Shown one piece after another: positions 1 to 8,187 of a DNA stretch of 64,000 nucleotides. The notes beneath the pieces are model-generated. The model did not search any database and was not told the origin of the DNA. It was given only the letters and a program-made list of their open reading frames with translations. Numbering within the stretch: position 1 is the stretch's first letter; every line of letters begins with the position of its first letter. The translations under genes and the position numbers were made by a program. Source of the DNA: Haloferax massiliensis (lineage in GTDB: Archaea; Halobacteriota; Halobacteria; Halobacteriales; Haloferacaceae); the NCBI RefSeq assembly GCF_001368915.1, contig NZ_CSTE01000001.1:137364-201363 (forward strand), given 5' to 3'.

Positions 1-41
1 TGCGAGTCGACCGCTTCCATAATTCGTGGGTGGGCAGTCAT
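1..41 (-). CDS. 5' end of an unidentified gene (runs off the window)
   Basis: An ATG at 39-41 on the minus strand opens a reading frame of 13 codons (MTAHPRIMEAVDS) that leaves the window. A TATA-like element (TTGTATAAACC read on the minus strand, about 59-69) lies some 25 bases upstream of the ATG, the spacing of a leaderless haloarchaeal transcript. Too little protein is present to name a family. Confidence 0.45.
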   Translation of the reverse strand, partial: MTAHPRIMEAVDS

Positions 42-281
42 GGGAGCGTCCGCGAGTGGTTTATACAATTTGCGCAATACTATAACTTCCACCGACCGCA
101 TCAATCGCTCGACGGACGAACGCCGGTTGAGGAGGTCACTAACTAGACAGTGCCCAACTATACGAACAGTATCAATTATTACGTATTCAATTGAACATGC
201 ATGTGTTTCCGAACATTCCGTTGGTGGGCGAGAGGGAGAGGCCCATGGCGAGTCGGCGGGATCGTGGGCCCGTCTCGACGC

Positions 282-674
282 TCACGAGAAGGTGATATCG
301 TCACCCTCGAAGTACACCTGGTGGGTGTCGGTGTCCTCAGCAGTTCCGTCGACATCGAGTTCTGTCGTGGCCGACGGTCCATCAGTCACGGCGACCGAGA
401 CGGCGTACGTTCCGTCGGTGTCGAACACGTTGTCGATCGACGCGTTCGGACGACCGTGACCCTCGACGACGGGCACGTCGAGACGCGTGGAGACCAGCGT
501 CTCGCCGGTGGCGTCGGTGACAGTCGTCTCGACAGTGATTGGGGCGTCGTTCTGATTAACGAGCACGAGGTCGGGCGCACCGGCGGGTGACGTGCCGAAG
601 CCGGCACATCCCGCGAGCCCGACAATCGCGGCGAGGCCGCAGTAGTGGAGGAGTGTTCGGCGGGGAACGGACAT
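282..674 (-). CDS. secreted lipoprotein, unknown function
   Basis: A 130-residue protein with a lipoprotein signal: arginine pair at residues 5-6, hydrophobic stretch, then lipobox LAGC with Cys at about 23. The mature part is a single small beta-rich domain, including a stretch reading LVLVNQNDAPITVETTV. Such proteins are exported, lipid-modified and kept on the outer face of the cytoplasmic membrane. A TATA-like AATTTTATCG at about 699-708 fits a leaderless start at 674. No family was recognised and the neighbours suggest no role. Confidence 0.75.
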   Translation of the reverse strand: MSVPRRTLLHYCGLAAIVGLAGCAGFGTSPAGAPDLVLVNQNDAPITVETTVTDATGETLVSTRLDVPVVEGHGRPNASIDNVFDTDGTYAVSVAVTDGPSATTELDVDGTAEDTDTHQVYFEGDDITFS

Positions 675-750
675 ACCAGTCGGTCGGTCGGCCGGGTCGA
701 TAAAATTCGTTGTGCCCGATATCCGCCGGTCAACGCGTGGTTCGCCGTCT

Positions 751-900
751 CTAGTGGAACGCTCTCCACAGCAGACCGAGGAGGATGAACGGCGCGAACG
801 GTATCATGAGCACTGCAATCAAAGCGACGATGAGCGTCCCCATGAGCCCCATCTGGGTGTTCGAGTAGTCGGTTCGAACGGGGTTGACTGCGCGGGCCAT
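751..900 (-). CDS. small single-pass membrane protein (49 aa)
   Basis: ATG at 898-900 and TAG at 751-753 on the minus strand give a 49-residue protein. After a short polar N-terminus (MARAVNPVRTDYSNTQMG) it is almost wholly hydrophobic (LMGTLIVALIAVLMIPFAPF and following) and ends WRAFH, so it should span the membrane once or as a hairpin. An AT-rich TATA-like element lies at about 940-953. Small proteins of this kind are common and often unannotated in haloarchaea; function unknown. Confidence 0.6.
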   Translation of the reverse strand: MARAVNPVRTDYSNTQMGLMGTLIVALIAVLMIPFAPFILLGLLWRAFH

Positions 901-1007
901 ACGTAGTCGTCGGTGTGCCTCATACATAAAGTGACTGAATAGTTAATATATAAATAGGCGAGCGAATCGAGGCGTTGGGACGGGTGAGAACAGCGCGGTT
1001 CGGAGGC

Positions 1008-2216
1008 TTACGCCCGAGTCGGCTCCGGCGCTCGAAGCGCCAAGAGCACGCCGATGACGGCGACGCCGCCCGCGGCGAGGAACGCCGGCGTGTACCCCGC
1101 GTAGTCGATGATAGCGCCGGCGGCGATGGGCGCGGCGAACGCGCCGAGGAGTCCGACGCTCGTCAGGAGCGAGACGGCCGTCGCCCGCACCGAGGGGGCG
1201 ACGAGTTCGGCGATGTACGAGAAGATGAGTCCCGTCACGAGCTGGATGGCGAAGCCGACGACGACGACCGCGCCGACGACCGCACCGAGCCGCGAGACGA
1301 ACGCGAACGCGACGACCGCCGGCGTTGCGACGGCGAACGACGAGACGATGACGCGGCGGCGGCGACCGCCGAACGCGCGGTCGGTCACCACGCCGCTTGT
1401 CGACCGCGCGACCGCCCCGATGGCGGGGAACAGCGCGGTCAGGAGGCCGCTCGCGGCCAGCGAAATCGAGAACTCGCTGGCGAGGAAGCTCGGCAGCCAC
1501 GTGTTGACGAACAGGTACAGCGAGTAGGCGAGAAAGCAGAGCGCGCAGACGGTCCAGACCGCCCGGCTTCCGAACAGTTCGCGGAGCGCCGCCCCGTCGG
1601 GGGACGGCGCGTCGACACCGGGGACGCGGCGGCGAGTCGCGGCCGCGAAGAACGCGACCCCGACGACCGCGACCCCGGCGTACAGCGGGAGAATCGCGGG
1701 CCACCCGGCGACGTTCGCGATGAGCGGGCTCCCGAACTGTCCGAGGGCGAAGCCGACCGGCGCGCTCGCGGTGAACACGCCGACCGCGGTCGCGCGCTGT
1801 CGCGGGGGGACGGCGCTGCCGACGACGTTCGCGCCCGCGTTCCAGAACGTGACGTACGCGAGGCCGCCGAGCACCCGCGAGACGAGGAGCCAGCCGTACG
1901 CGCCGGCGGTGGCCGCGTACCAGCCCCAGCCGCCGGCGACGACGAGCGCGACGGTCGCCAGTCCGACCACGCGGCGCACGGAGAATCGGTCGAGGACGAC
2001 GCCGATGGGGACGCTCGTGACGACCGCCGTCGCGTACATGATGCTCACGAGCCAGCCCGCCGCGCTCGAACTCAGTCCGAGCGAGTCCTGAATGGCCGGA
2101 AAGACGCTCGCCGGGGCGATTTCGTAGGCCGCGGCCGCCGTCGAAAGCAGGAAGAACCCGACGACTATCCCCAGCGTCTCGCGTCGCGTGCCCGTCGTGC
2201 CGCCATTCGTACTCAC
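1008..2216 (-). CDS. MFS transporter
   Basis: A 402-residue polytopic protein with about 12 membrane segments in two halves. The MFS loop 2-3 signature GVVLDRFSVRR is at residues 72-82, and the central loop (about 190-210) is charged. It should be a secondary carrier in the cytoplasmic membrane exporting or importing a small molecule; the substrate cannot be read from the sequence. The start is GTG at 2214-2216, supported by a TATA-like TTTCATACTC at about 2240-2250 (leaderless spacing). The gene stands alone. Confidence 0.85.
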   Translation of the reverse strand: MSTNGGTTGTRRETLGIVVGFFLLSTAAAAYEIAPASVFPAIQDSLGLSSSAAGWLVSIMYATAVVTSVPIGVVLDRFSVRRVVGLATVALVVAGGWGWYAATAGAYGWLLVSRVLGGLAYVTFWNAGANVVGSAVPPRQRATAVGVFTASAPVGFALGQFGSPLIANVAGWPAILPLYAGVAVVGVAFFAAATRRRVPGVDAPSPDGAALRELFGSRAVWTVCALCFLAYSLYLFVNTWLPSFLASEFSISLAASGLLTALFPAIGAVARSTSGVVTDRAFGGRRRRVIVSSFAVATPAVVAFAFVSRLGAVVGAVVVVGFAIQLVTGLIFSYIAELVAPSVRATAVSLLTSVGLLGAFAAPIAAGAIIDYAGYTPAFLAAGGVAVIGVLLALRAPEPTRA

Positions 2217-2299
2217 GGTTTCGCTAGCTGTTCGGCGAGGGAGTATGAAACCGCCTGATATCGGTCCGGTCCCGCGGTAGCCGCGGGCGCGTCACCGAC

Positions 2300-2858
2300 T
2301 CAGTCGTCGCCCCGAAGCGCCCGCTCGATGGGCGTCTCGCCGCCCGTGAGCGTCATCGTCTCGCCGACGGTCCGGTCGATGTCCAGACAGGCGACGACCG
2401 TCTGTGCGACGTCCGCCCGCGGAATCTCGGGCGCGTCGCCGCCGAGGCCGTCGACAGCCAGCGAGACGGAGCCGGTCCCGTCCGCGTCGGTGAGCGCCGT
2501 GGGGCGGAGAATCGTCGCGTCGAGCGACGACTGTTCGAGGTGGTCGTCGGCGCAGCGCTTGGCGACCAGATCAGGCGTCGACCACCCGCCGAGCGCCCCA
2601 GAGGTCGACCGTGAGCGTCTTGTCCGCGCCGGTCGACCCGCCGGAGCCGGCGGTGAAGACGACCGCGTCGGCCCCGGCGAGCGCCGCGTCGAAGTCGCCT
2701 TCGAGGTCGCCCAGTCGCGGCTCGCCGCCGCGGTCGCGGACCGCCTCGAACTGCGACTCGTCGCGGACGACGCCGATGGGGTCGTGGCCGGCGTCCGCGA
2801 GTCGCGGGAGAAGCTCGCGTCCGATACCGCCGTTCGCGCCGATGACTGCGACCTGCAT
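2300..2858 (-). pseudogene. broken NAD(P)-binding (NmrA/SDR-type) protein
   Basis: The N-terminal part starts at 2858 with MQVAVIGANGGIGRELL, a Rossmann GxxGxxG nucleotide-binding motif, and runs in frame to VVDA followed by TGA at 2571-2573. The C-terminal part (DLVAKRCADDHLEQSSLDA, then ILRPTALTD) continues immediately in another frame to the stop at 2300. Family members have roughly 25-30 residues between these parts, including the catalytic-strand region; here they are absent. An out-of-frame deletion of about 85 bases near 2570 explains both observations. An assembly error is the alternative. Confidence 0.75.
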
Positions 2859-3053
2859 GGTTCGGCGGTTCGTAACCGGTCCGACGCAATAGGGGCTTGG
2901 TTCGGCGAAGGTGTAGCGGTCGTTCGTCGAGGGTGGCGTGAGGGTGGGCCGCGCGACGGGAGCGCCGTCGACCGACGCCCGACGCCAGTCTGTCGAACCG
3001 GACGGTGCTGCTGGAACCGACACCGTCCTTGGTCCGCGGGTCCGTGTTCGGGT

Positions 3054-4067
3054 ATGCGCGATTCGAACCGCGAGTGGATTCTCGCCGAGCGACCCGAGGG
3101 AGAGCCGGACACGGACAGCTTCGAACTCCGCGAGGGGGAACGACCCGAACCGCGACACGGCGAACTCCTCGTGCGCGTGCGATACCTCTCCGTCGACCCG
3201 TACATGCGCGGCCGGATGCGAGACGCGGAGTCGTACGCCGAGCCGTGGAGCGTCGGCGAGCCGATGCAGGGGGCCGTCGTCGGCGAAGTCGTCGAAAGCG
3301 AGAGCGACGCCTACGACGCCGGCGACGTCGTGACCGGCAACGGGGCGTGGGCGGACTACAGCATCCTCGACGCCAGCGAGGTCGCGCCCGTCGACCCGTC
3401 CGTCGCTGACCTCCCCGCCTATCTGGGCGTGCTCGGAATGCCCGGCCGAACGGCGTACTTCGGCCTGCTCGACGTGGGCGACCCCTCGCCCGGCGAGACG
3501 GTCGTGGTGTCCGGGGCCGCCGGCGCGGTCGGCTCCGTCGTCGGCCAGATTGCGAAACTGAACGGCTGTCGCGTCGTCGGCTTCGCCGGCTCCGACGAGA
3601 AGGTGTCGTGGCTCACCGACGACCTCGGCTTCGACGCCGCAATCAACTACAAAGCGGTCGACGACTACCGGGCGGCCCTCGACGACGCCGCGCCCGACGG
3701 CGTCGACGTCTACTTCGACAACGTCGGCGGCCCCATCACCGACGCGGTGTTCACCAAGCTGAACCTCGACGCCCGCGTCGCGGTCTGCGGGCAGATCGCC
3801 CACTACAACGACGAGGGCGTGCCGACCGGCCCGCGGAAGCTCCCGCAGCTCATCGCGCCGCGCGCGAAGGTCCAAGGGCTTCTCATCGGCGACTACGCCA
3901 CCCGATTCGGACGGGCGAGCGAACGGCTCGGGGCGTGGGTCGCCTCGGGCGACCTCGAACACCGCGAGACCGTCGTCGACGGGTTGGAGAACGCGCCCGA
4001 CGCGTTCCTCGGCCTGTTCTCCGGCGACAACATCGGCAAGCAGGTCGTCGGCGTGTCCGAACCCTAG
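3054..4067 (+). CDS. NADP-dependent oxidoreductase, zinc-independent MDR family
   Basis: A 337-residue enzyme of the medium-chain dehydrogenase/reductase superfamily, in the leukotriene B4 dehydrogenase/CurA-like group that reduces alkenals or enones with NADPH. Visible marks are the N-terminal LSVDPYMRGRM typical of this group, the Rossmann fingerprint GAAGAVGSVVGQIAK in the middle, and DVYFDNVGG near residue 220. There is no structural zinc-ligand loop. The ATG at 3054 gives the expected family N-terminus (the open frame extends upstream without homology). Cytosolic; exact substrate unknown. Confidence 0.85.
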   Translation: MRDSNREWILAERPEGEPDTDSFELREGERPEPRHGELLVRVRYLSVDPYMRGRMRDAESYAEPWSVGEPMQGAVVGEVVESESDAYDAGDVVTGNGAWADYSILDASEVAPVDPSVADLPAYLGVLGMPGRTAYFGLLDVGDPSPGETVVVSGAAGAVGSVVGQIAKLNGCRVVGFAGSDEKVSWLTDDLGFDAAINYKAVDDYRAALDDAAPDGVDVYFDNVGGPITDAVFTKLNLDARVAVCGQIAHYNDEGVPTGPRKLPQLIAPRAKVQGLLIGDYATRFGRASERLGAWVASGDLEHRETVVDGLENAPDAFLGLFSGDNIGKQVVGVSEP

Positions 4068-4205
4068 CCCGGCTTCGACGCCGGGCGTCGTCGGGTCGAC
4101 ACCCTAAATCTGAGACTCGATACCGAACGCGCGCCGAGCGGCTGCACCGAGTCGGAATCGACACCAGCGCCGGTCACCACCGAGGAACCGAAGTGATTAT
4201 ATTAA

Positions 4206-4221
4206 TTTAGGCTAGCCTAAA
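4206..4221. promoter_or_regulatory. DtxR-type iron box, promoter of the first binding protein
   Basis: TTTAGGCTAGCCTAAA is a perfect 16-bp palindrome made of DtxR/IdeR-like half-sites. It lies between a TATA-like AT-rich element (about 4193-4204) and the ATG at 4227, where a bound repressor would block initiation. Haloarchaea possess DtxR-family iron regulators; binding here is inferred. Confidence 0.75.
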
Positions 4222-4226
4222 AACAC

Positions 4227-5438
4227 ATGCCAAGTGATGACGAGGGACGTGAGGGACCGACGCGACGAGACTACGTGAAATACGGTGGCGCAGTTCTCGG
4301 GGGCGGGTTACTGGCCGGTTGTTCGCAGCGCGATTCGGCCGCGACGCAGACAGAGACCGCACCGTCGACCGAGACCGCGACGGCGATAGAGACGACCACG
4401 CCGGAAGACGCGCCGTACACGGTGACGATGGCTCCCGCCGGCGACGTCGCGTTCGACGCCGTTCCGGAGACGTGGATGGCGTACTACAGCAACTACGGCG
4501 ACATGGGAATCGCTCTCGGCAAACTCGATTCGCTGCAGGCGCTCGTCTACCGCGACGGCTGGCCGCTGCAGTTCTACGACACGCTTCCCGGCGTCGACGT
4601 CTCGTTCGACGGCGTCCGTCAGCTCTCGTCGGGGACGTTCGACAAAGAGGCGTTCTACGAACTCGACGCCGACGTACACCTGCTCGACCCCCACTTCGTC
4701 GGTCTGAAACACGACGGCTTTTCGGCCACGGACTTCGACGAAATCGCGTCGAACGTCGGCCCGGTCGTCGGCAACTACATCCGACGGCACGGCGAGGACT
4801 GGCACGACTACGAGTACTACTCGCTGTACGAGGCGTTCGAGAAGGTCGCCGACGTATTCCAAGAGCGAGAGCGGTACGAGGGGCTACGGACGGTCCACGA
4901 CGCGCTCATCGCCGACCTCCAGGCGAGCCTACCCCCGGAGGGCGAACGCCCCGAAATCGGCCTCATCTCGTCGTTCTCCGACTTCTCGGAGGGGTCGCTC
5001 GACGCGTACCCCATCGGCGCTGGAAACGGGAAAAAGCAGTACCAAGACCTCGGCATCGTCGACGGGTTCGGTCCCCACATCGACGGGAGTTACGCGAGTT
5101 GGGACTACGAGCAGTTGCTCGAAGCCGACCCGGACATCCTGGTCTTCCCGTACGGCTTCGCCAGTCTCTCGCACAGCGAGTTCGAGACGCGGATGGACCG
5201 GCTTCGCGACCACCCACTCGGCCAGCGGCTCACCGCGGTGCAAACCGACCGGCTCTACCGCGGCGGCACGTCGTATCAGGGGCCGATTATCAACCTCATC
5301 CAGACCGAAATCGTGGCCAAGCAGTTCTACCCCGAGCAGTTCGGCGCGTGGGACGGCATCGAGACGCTTCACGACGAGGACGCACAACTGTTCGACCACC
5401 AGCGCGTCGCCGACATCATCCGCGGAGCGGAGTCGTAG
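4227..5438 (+). CDS. siderophore/iron ABC transporter substrate-binding lipoprotein
   Basis: A 403-residue protein of the FhuD/BtuF-like (COG0614) binding-protein class. It has a twin-arginine signal (TRRDYVKYGG) followed by lipobox LAGC with Cys at 32, then a Thr/Glu-rich linker typical of haloarchaeal lipoproteins, then the binding domain. It should capture an Fe(III)-siderophore or related chelate outside the membrane. No permease or ATPase gene is adjacent, so partners must be elsewhere. It is tandem with a paralogue (5523-6737; shared EYYxLxExFExVA and QFGAWxxxE regions). The iron box at 4206-4221 predicts derepression under iron limitation. Confidence 0.85.
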   Translation: MPSDDEGREGPTRRDYVKYGGAVLGGGLLAGCSQRDSAATQTETAPSTETATAIETTTPEDAPYTVTMAPAGDVAFDAVPETWMAYYSNYGDMGIALGKLDSLQALVYRDGWPLQFYDTLPGVDVSFDGVRQLSSGTFDKEAFYELDADVHLLDPHFVGLKHDGFSATDFDEIASNVGPVVGNYIRRHGEDWHDYEYYSLYEAFEKVADVFQERERYEGLRTVHDALIADLQASLPPEGERPEIGLISSFSDFSEGSLDAYPIGAGNGKKQYQDLGIVDGFGPHIDGSYASWDYEQLLEADPDILVFPYGFASLSHSEFETRMDRLRDHPLGQRLTAVQTDRLYRGGTSYQGPIINLIQTEIVAKQFYPEQFGAWDGIETLHDEDAQLFDHQRVADIIRGAES

Positions 5439-5466
5439 GCCGACTGTTCAGATCGTGCTAATCGTT

Positions 5467-5482
5467 TTTAGTCTCACCTAAA
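5467..5482. promoter_or_regulatory. degenerate iron box upstream of TATA
   Basis: TTTAGTCTCACCTAAA is an imperfect copy of the 4206-4221 palindrome. Its right half, read on the minus strand, is TTTAGGTG, identical to the left half of the box at 5503. It lies upstream of the likely TATA (CTATATC, about 5494-5500). Confidence 0.55.
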
Positions 5483-5502
5483 TTTCGAAGCAGCTATATC
5501 GT

Positions 5503-5518
5503 TTTAGGTGGGCCTGAT
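5503..5518. promoter_or_regulatory. degenerate iron box between TATA and start
   Basis: TTTAGGTGGGCCTGAT lies five bases before the ATG at 5523 and downstream of the TATA, so two sites flank the core promoter. This matches the arrangement upstream of the gene starting at 39897. Confidence 0.55.
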
Positions 5519-5522
5519 TCAC

Positions 5523-6737
5523 ATGAGGAACGACGAGAACACGGGGGCGACGCGGAGAGACTACCTGAGGTACGGCGGAGCGCTTCTGGGCGGCGGGGTG
5601 CTCGCGGGCTGTGCCGGCCAGTCGGGCGATGCGGCTTCGACGGCGACCGCGACCGAGACGGAAACCACCGAGGCTGCCACGGAGACGCCCGAGTCGAGCT
5701 ACGCGGCCGAGTTGTCGCCGGTCGGGACGGTCACGCTGGACGAGCCGCCGACGAACGTGTTCACTCATTTCCCGTGGTTCCCGGACATGGCGAGCGCGCT
5801 CGGACGGGGCGACACCGTCAACAACCTCTGGTGGGACGGCACCGTCGCGGGGCTGGAGTACTTCACTGCCGGCTTCGACGGCTTCGAAATTGAGTGGGCG
5901 GACGCGGCGGGCGAGTACGGCTTCACGAAAGAGCGGCTGTACGAACTCGACAGCGACCTCCATCTCGTCGACCCCGCGTGGGTGACCGCGCAGGACAACT
6001 GGAACCGAGCCGACGTCGACGAAGTCGCGGACAACATCGGCCCGTGGTTCGGCAACTACTACAGTAACTTCAACGCCGCGCCCCCGGAGGAGTGGGCCGA
6101 CGGCTACGAGTACTACGACCTCTGGGAGCTGTTCGAGCGCGTCGCGTCGCTGTACGGCGAGCGCGAGCGCTACGAGGCGCTCCAGTCCGTCCACGACGAC
6201 CTGCTCGGCACCGTCGAAGACGGCCTTCCGACCGAGTCCGAGCGGCCCACCGCCGCGTACCTCTCCGTCTCGACGGACCTGTCGAGCATCTATCTGCTCC
6301 GCCTGAACGCGCCCGGCTACTGGAACTCCCACACCCGGCCGCTCGGCGCGGTCGACGCCTTCGGCGGCGCGGAGTTCACGGGGCCGTTCCAAGAGGTCGA
6401 CATGGAGGCGCTGTTAGAGGCCGACCCCGACGTGATTCTCGCGTTATGGACCGTCACGGAGACGTTCGACTTCGACGGGCTGAAGCGGAATCTCCGAGAC
6501 GACCCCGTCGGCCGCGAACTGGCGGCCGTCCAGAACGACCGCGTCTACCCGCAGGGGACGCGGTGGCAGGGGCCGCTGATGAACCTGTTCCAGTTGGAGA
6601 TGACGGCCAAACAGCTGTATCCCGACCAGTTCGGCGCGTGGCCGACCTACGAGGACGGCGACGACTACCCGGAGTTCGGAGACGACGAGCAGTTGTTCGA
6701 CCACGGACGGGTCGAAGGGATTGTCACAGACGGCTAA
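5523..6737 (+). CDS. second siderophore/iron ABC substrate-binding lipoprotein
   Basis: A 404-residue paralogue of the preceding gene: Tat motif TRRDYLRYGG, lipobox LAGC, Thr/Glu-rich linker, then a COG0614-type domain with the conserved YEYYDLWELFERVA and DQFGAW stretches. The ATG at 5523 is preferred over an in-frame GTG at 5508 because it aligns with the paralogue, shares the CACATG start context, and leaves the iron box at 5503 outside the message. The two paralogues differ strongly in the ligand-facing middle, so they may bind different chelates. No transport partner is adjacent. Confidence 0.85.
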   Translation: MRNDENTGATRRDYLRYGGALLGGGVLAGCAGQSGDAASTATATETETTEAATETPESSYAAELSPVGTVTLDEPPTNVFTHFPWFPDMASALGRGDTVNNLWWDGTVAGLEYFTAGFDGFEIEWADAAGEYGFTKERLYELDSDLHLVDPAWVTAQDNWNRADVDEVADNIGPWFGNYYSNFNAAPPEEWADGYEYYDLWELFERVASLYGERERYEALQSVHDDLLGTVEDGLPTESERPTAAYLSVSTDLSSIYLLRLNAPGYWNSHTRPLGAVDAFGGAEFTGPFQEVDMEALLEADPDVILALWTVTETFDFDGLKRNLRDDPVGRELAAVQNDRVYPQGTRWQGPLMNLFQLEMTAKQLYPDQFGAWPTYEDGDDYPEFGDDEQLFDHGRVEGIVTDG

Positions 6738-7054
6738 CCCGTCACAGCCTGTCGCGTCAGCAGTCCTCCACGAATATTGTTTGAAATATACTATTCTAAT
6801 CGCCATGAGGAAGGTTGGAATCGGACGAAATTACAGAGTAGTCAGATGCGTCTCAGATTCGAGTAGAACCGATATCAGTACATTATACACGTACAAAACC
6901 CACATGAAACATATTTCCGATATTTTTTGACCTATTTACCTTCTGAAGTGCATATAACCATGTAGTTATCAATATTAATTTGGATACTACGAGTGTTCGT
7001 GTCGAAATTGTCGAATTTGATTGTTTTTATAATTGTGGTGATTCAACCACTCTA
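6738..7054. other. AT-rich intergenic stretch without a recognisable gene
   Basis: The stretch is much more AT-rich than the flanking genes. Short open frames have no recognisable features or convincing starts. It looks like decayed sequence next to the transporter remnant at 7100-7345. Confidence 0.5.
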
Positions 7055-7099
7055 CTATTGTCTGTTTTTCACAATATTTATCATCTGTCGACGAGCGTG

Positions 7100-7345
7100 G
7101 TTCGCAAACCGGAAACACGACGAGGTCGTTCCCATCGCCCCGGTGACGTTCGCCCCCTGGAGGGTCGCACCCGCGAGGCCGAGGAGCCCGACGATGAAGC
7201 CCGCGCGCATCACCGAAATCGCGTTGGCCCCGACCGCGGGCGCAAACGGCGTCGACCCCGATGACCCGGCTCCGATCGCCCACGCCACGAACAGACTTGC
7301 GACTACGGCTATGACGACTGTTGCGAGCCCGCCGAACGCGACCAT
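7100..7345 (-). pseudogene. N-terminal remnant of a PiT-family inorganic phosphate permease
   Basis: From an ATG at 7345 the minus strand encodes about 70 residues with two hydrophobic segments. It includes FVAWAIGAGSSGSTPFAPAV and GLLGLAGATLQGANVT, which match the first repeat of PiT (PitA-like) phosphate permeases in position and pattern. The family is normally 350-400 residues or longer. Here similarity stops near 7130 and the frame continues as unrelated Arg/Cys-rich sequence to 7055. It is a truncated, non-functional copy in an AT-rich decayed region. Confidence 0.6.
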
Positions 7346-8187
7346 GTACCAGCCGGGTCTGCCGGCCCGTATTGAACGTACTGTTCGTCGGCGACCTGAA
7401 TCGGACGCTGACAATTGCGTAATACTGGTATTACTGAATTACCATGGTCGTTCAATACATATCTGTGCTGTCGAACTAAACGCGGGCACGGACCGAACGC
7501 CGCGTGGGCGCGAGATTGGGTTACAAATTTATGCGTGTAATTTCTGGTCGCGTACACGCTCATCGCGTCGCGCCTCGCGGGGACGCGTCGACTCCCATCA
7601 CATATCGCGTACCACAACGGGCGAAAATCATGGACGGATCACCCACATCTATAATCGCAATAAAGTTACTGTTACCCGAATTAGTAATTCGATCGACTAT
7701 TACTCGCCAATGAATTCGGTTATATTCGAATACATTGTTGTTATTTTAATCTTGTAGCTGGGTATTACTGAATTAACAGGGCTAAAATAGCATTCTTTCT
7801 GTAATCTGGACGTCTACGCGGTCGTGTCGCTAATATACAGTTCACATATTTAGAATGTAGGGTAGACCGTAGTTATCCGAAGGAAAGTATAAAATATACA
7901 ATATGCTCTGCGCCACGGCCGATGCGTCTCGAACGCGACTGTGGCTTTCGGTGCCCCCGCCCGTCGTCGGATTAGCATGCGGTGTTCTGTCATACCAACA
8001 GGAATAATATCGCAGTGCGTCCTTGTCTGACTGCGGAACTCCAGCGGGGCCGCCGAATCGAACCGATACGGCGTGAGAGTGTCGTACCGGAGCGTAGCCT
8101 GTGTGACGCAGGTTGTGTCTGGCGACCGTACGCACGGTACGCGACTCTCTTCTGCTGTCAGTTCCGACGCGCCGGTCGGAGACATCG
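7346..8187. other. degenerate AT-rich region with a 15-bp direct repeat
   Basis: No supportable gene is present. GGTATTACTGAATTA occurs at 7427-7441 and again at 7761-7775, 334 bp apart, in otherwise unremarkable sequence. Open frames in the stretch lack family features and plausible starts. Confidence 0.4.

Noticed and set aside
7449-7617. Minus-strand ORF in the AT-rich region near the permease remnant
   Set aside because: Arg/His-rich translation with no hydrophobic core, no promoter at leaderless distance, and no match to any known motif.
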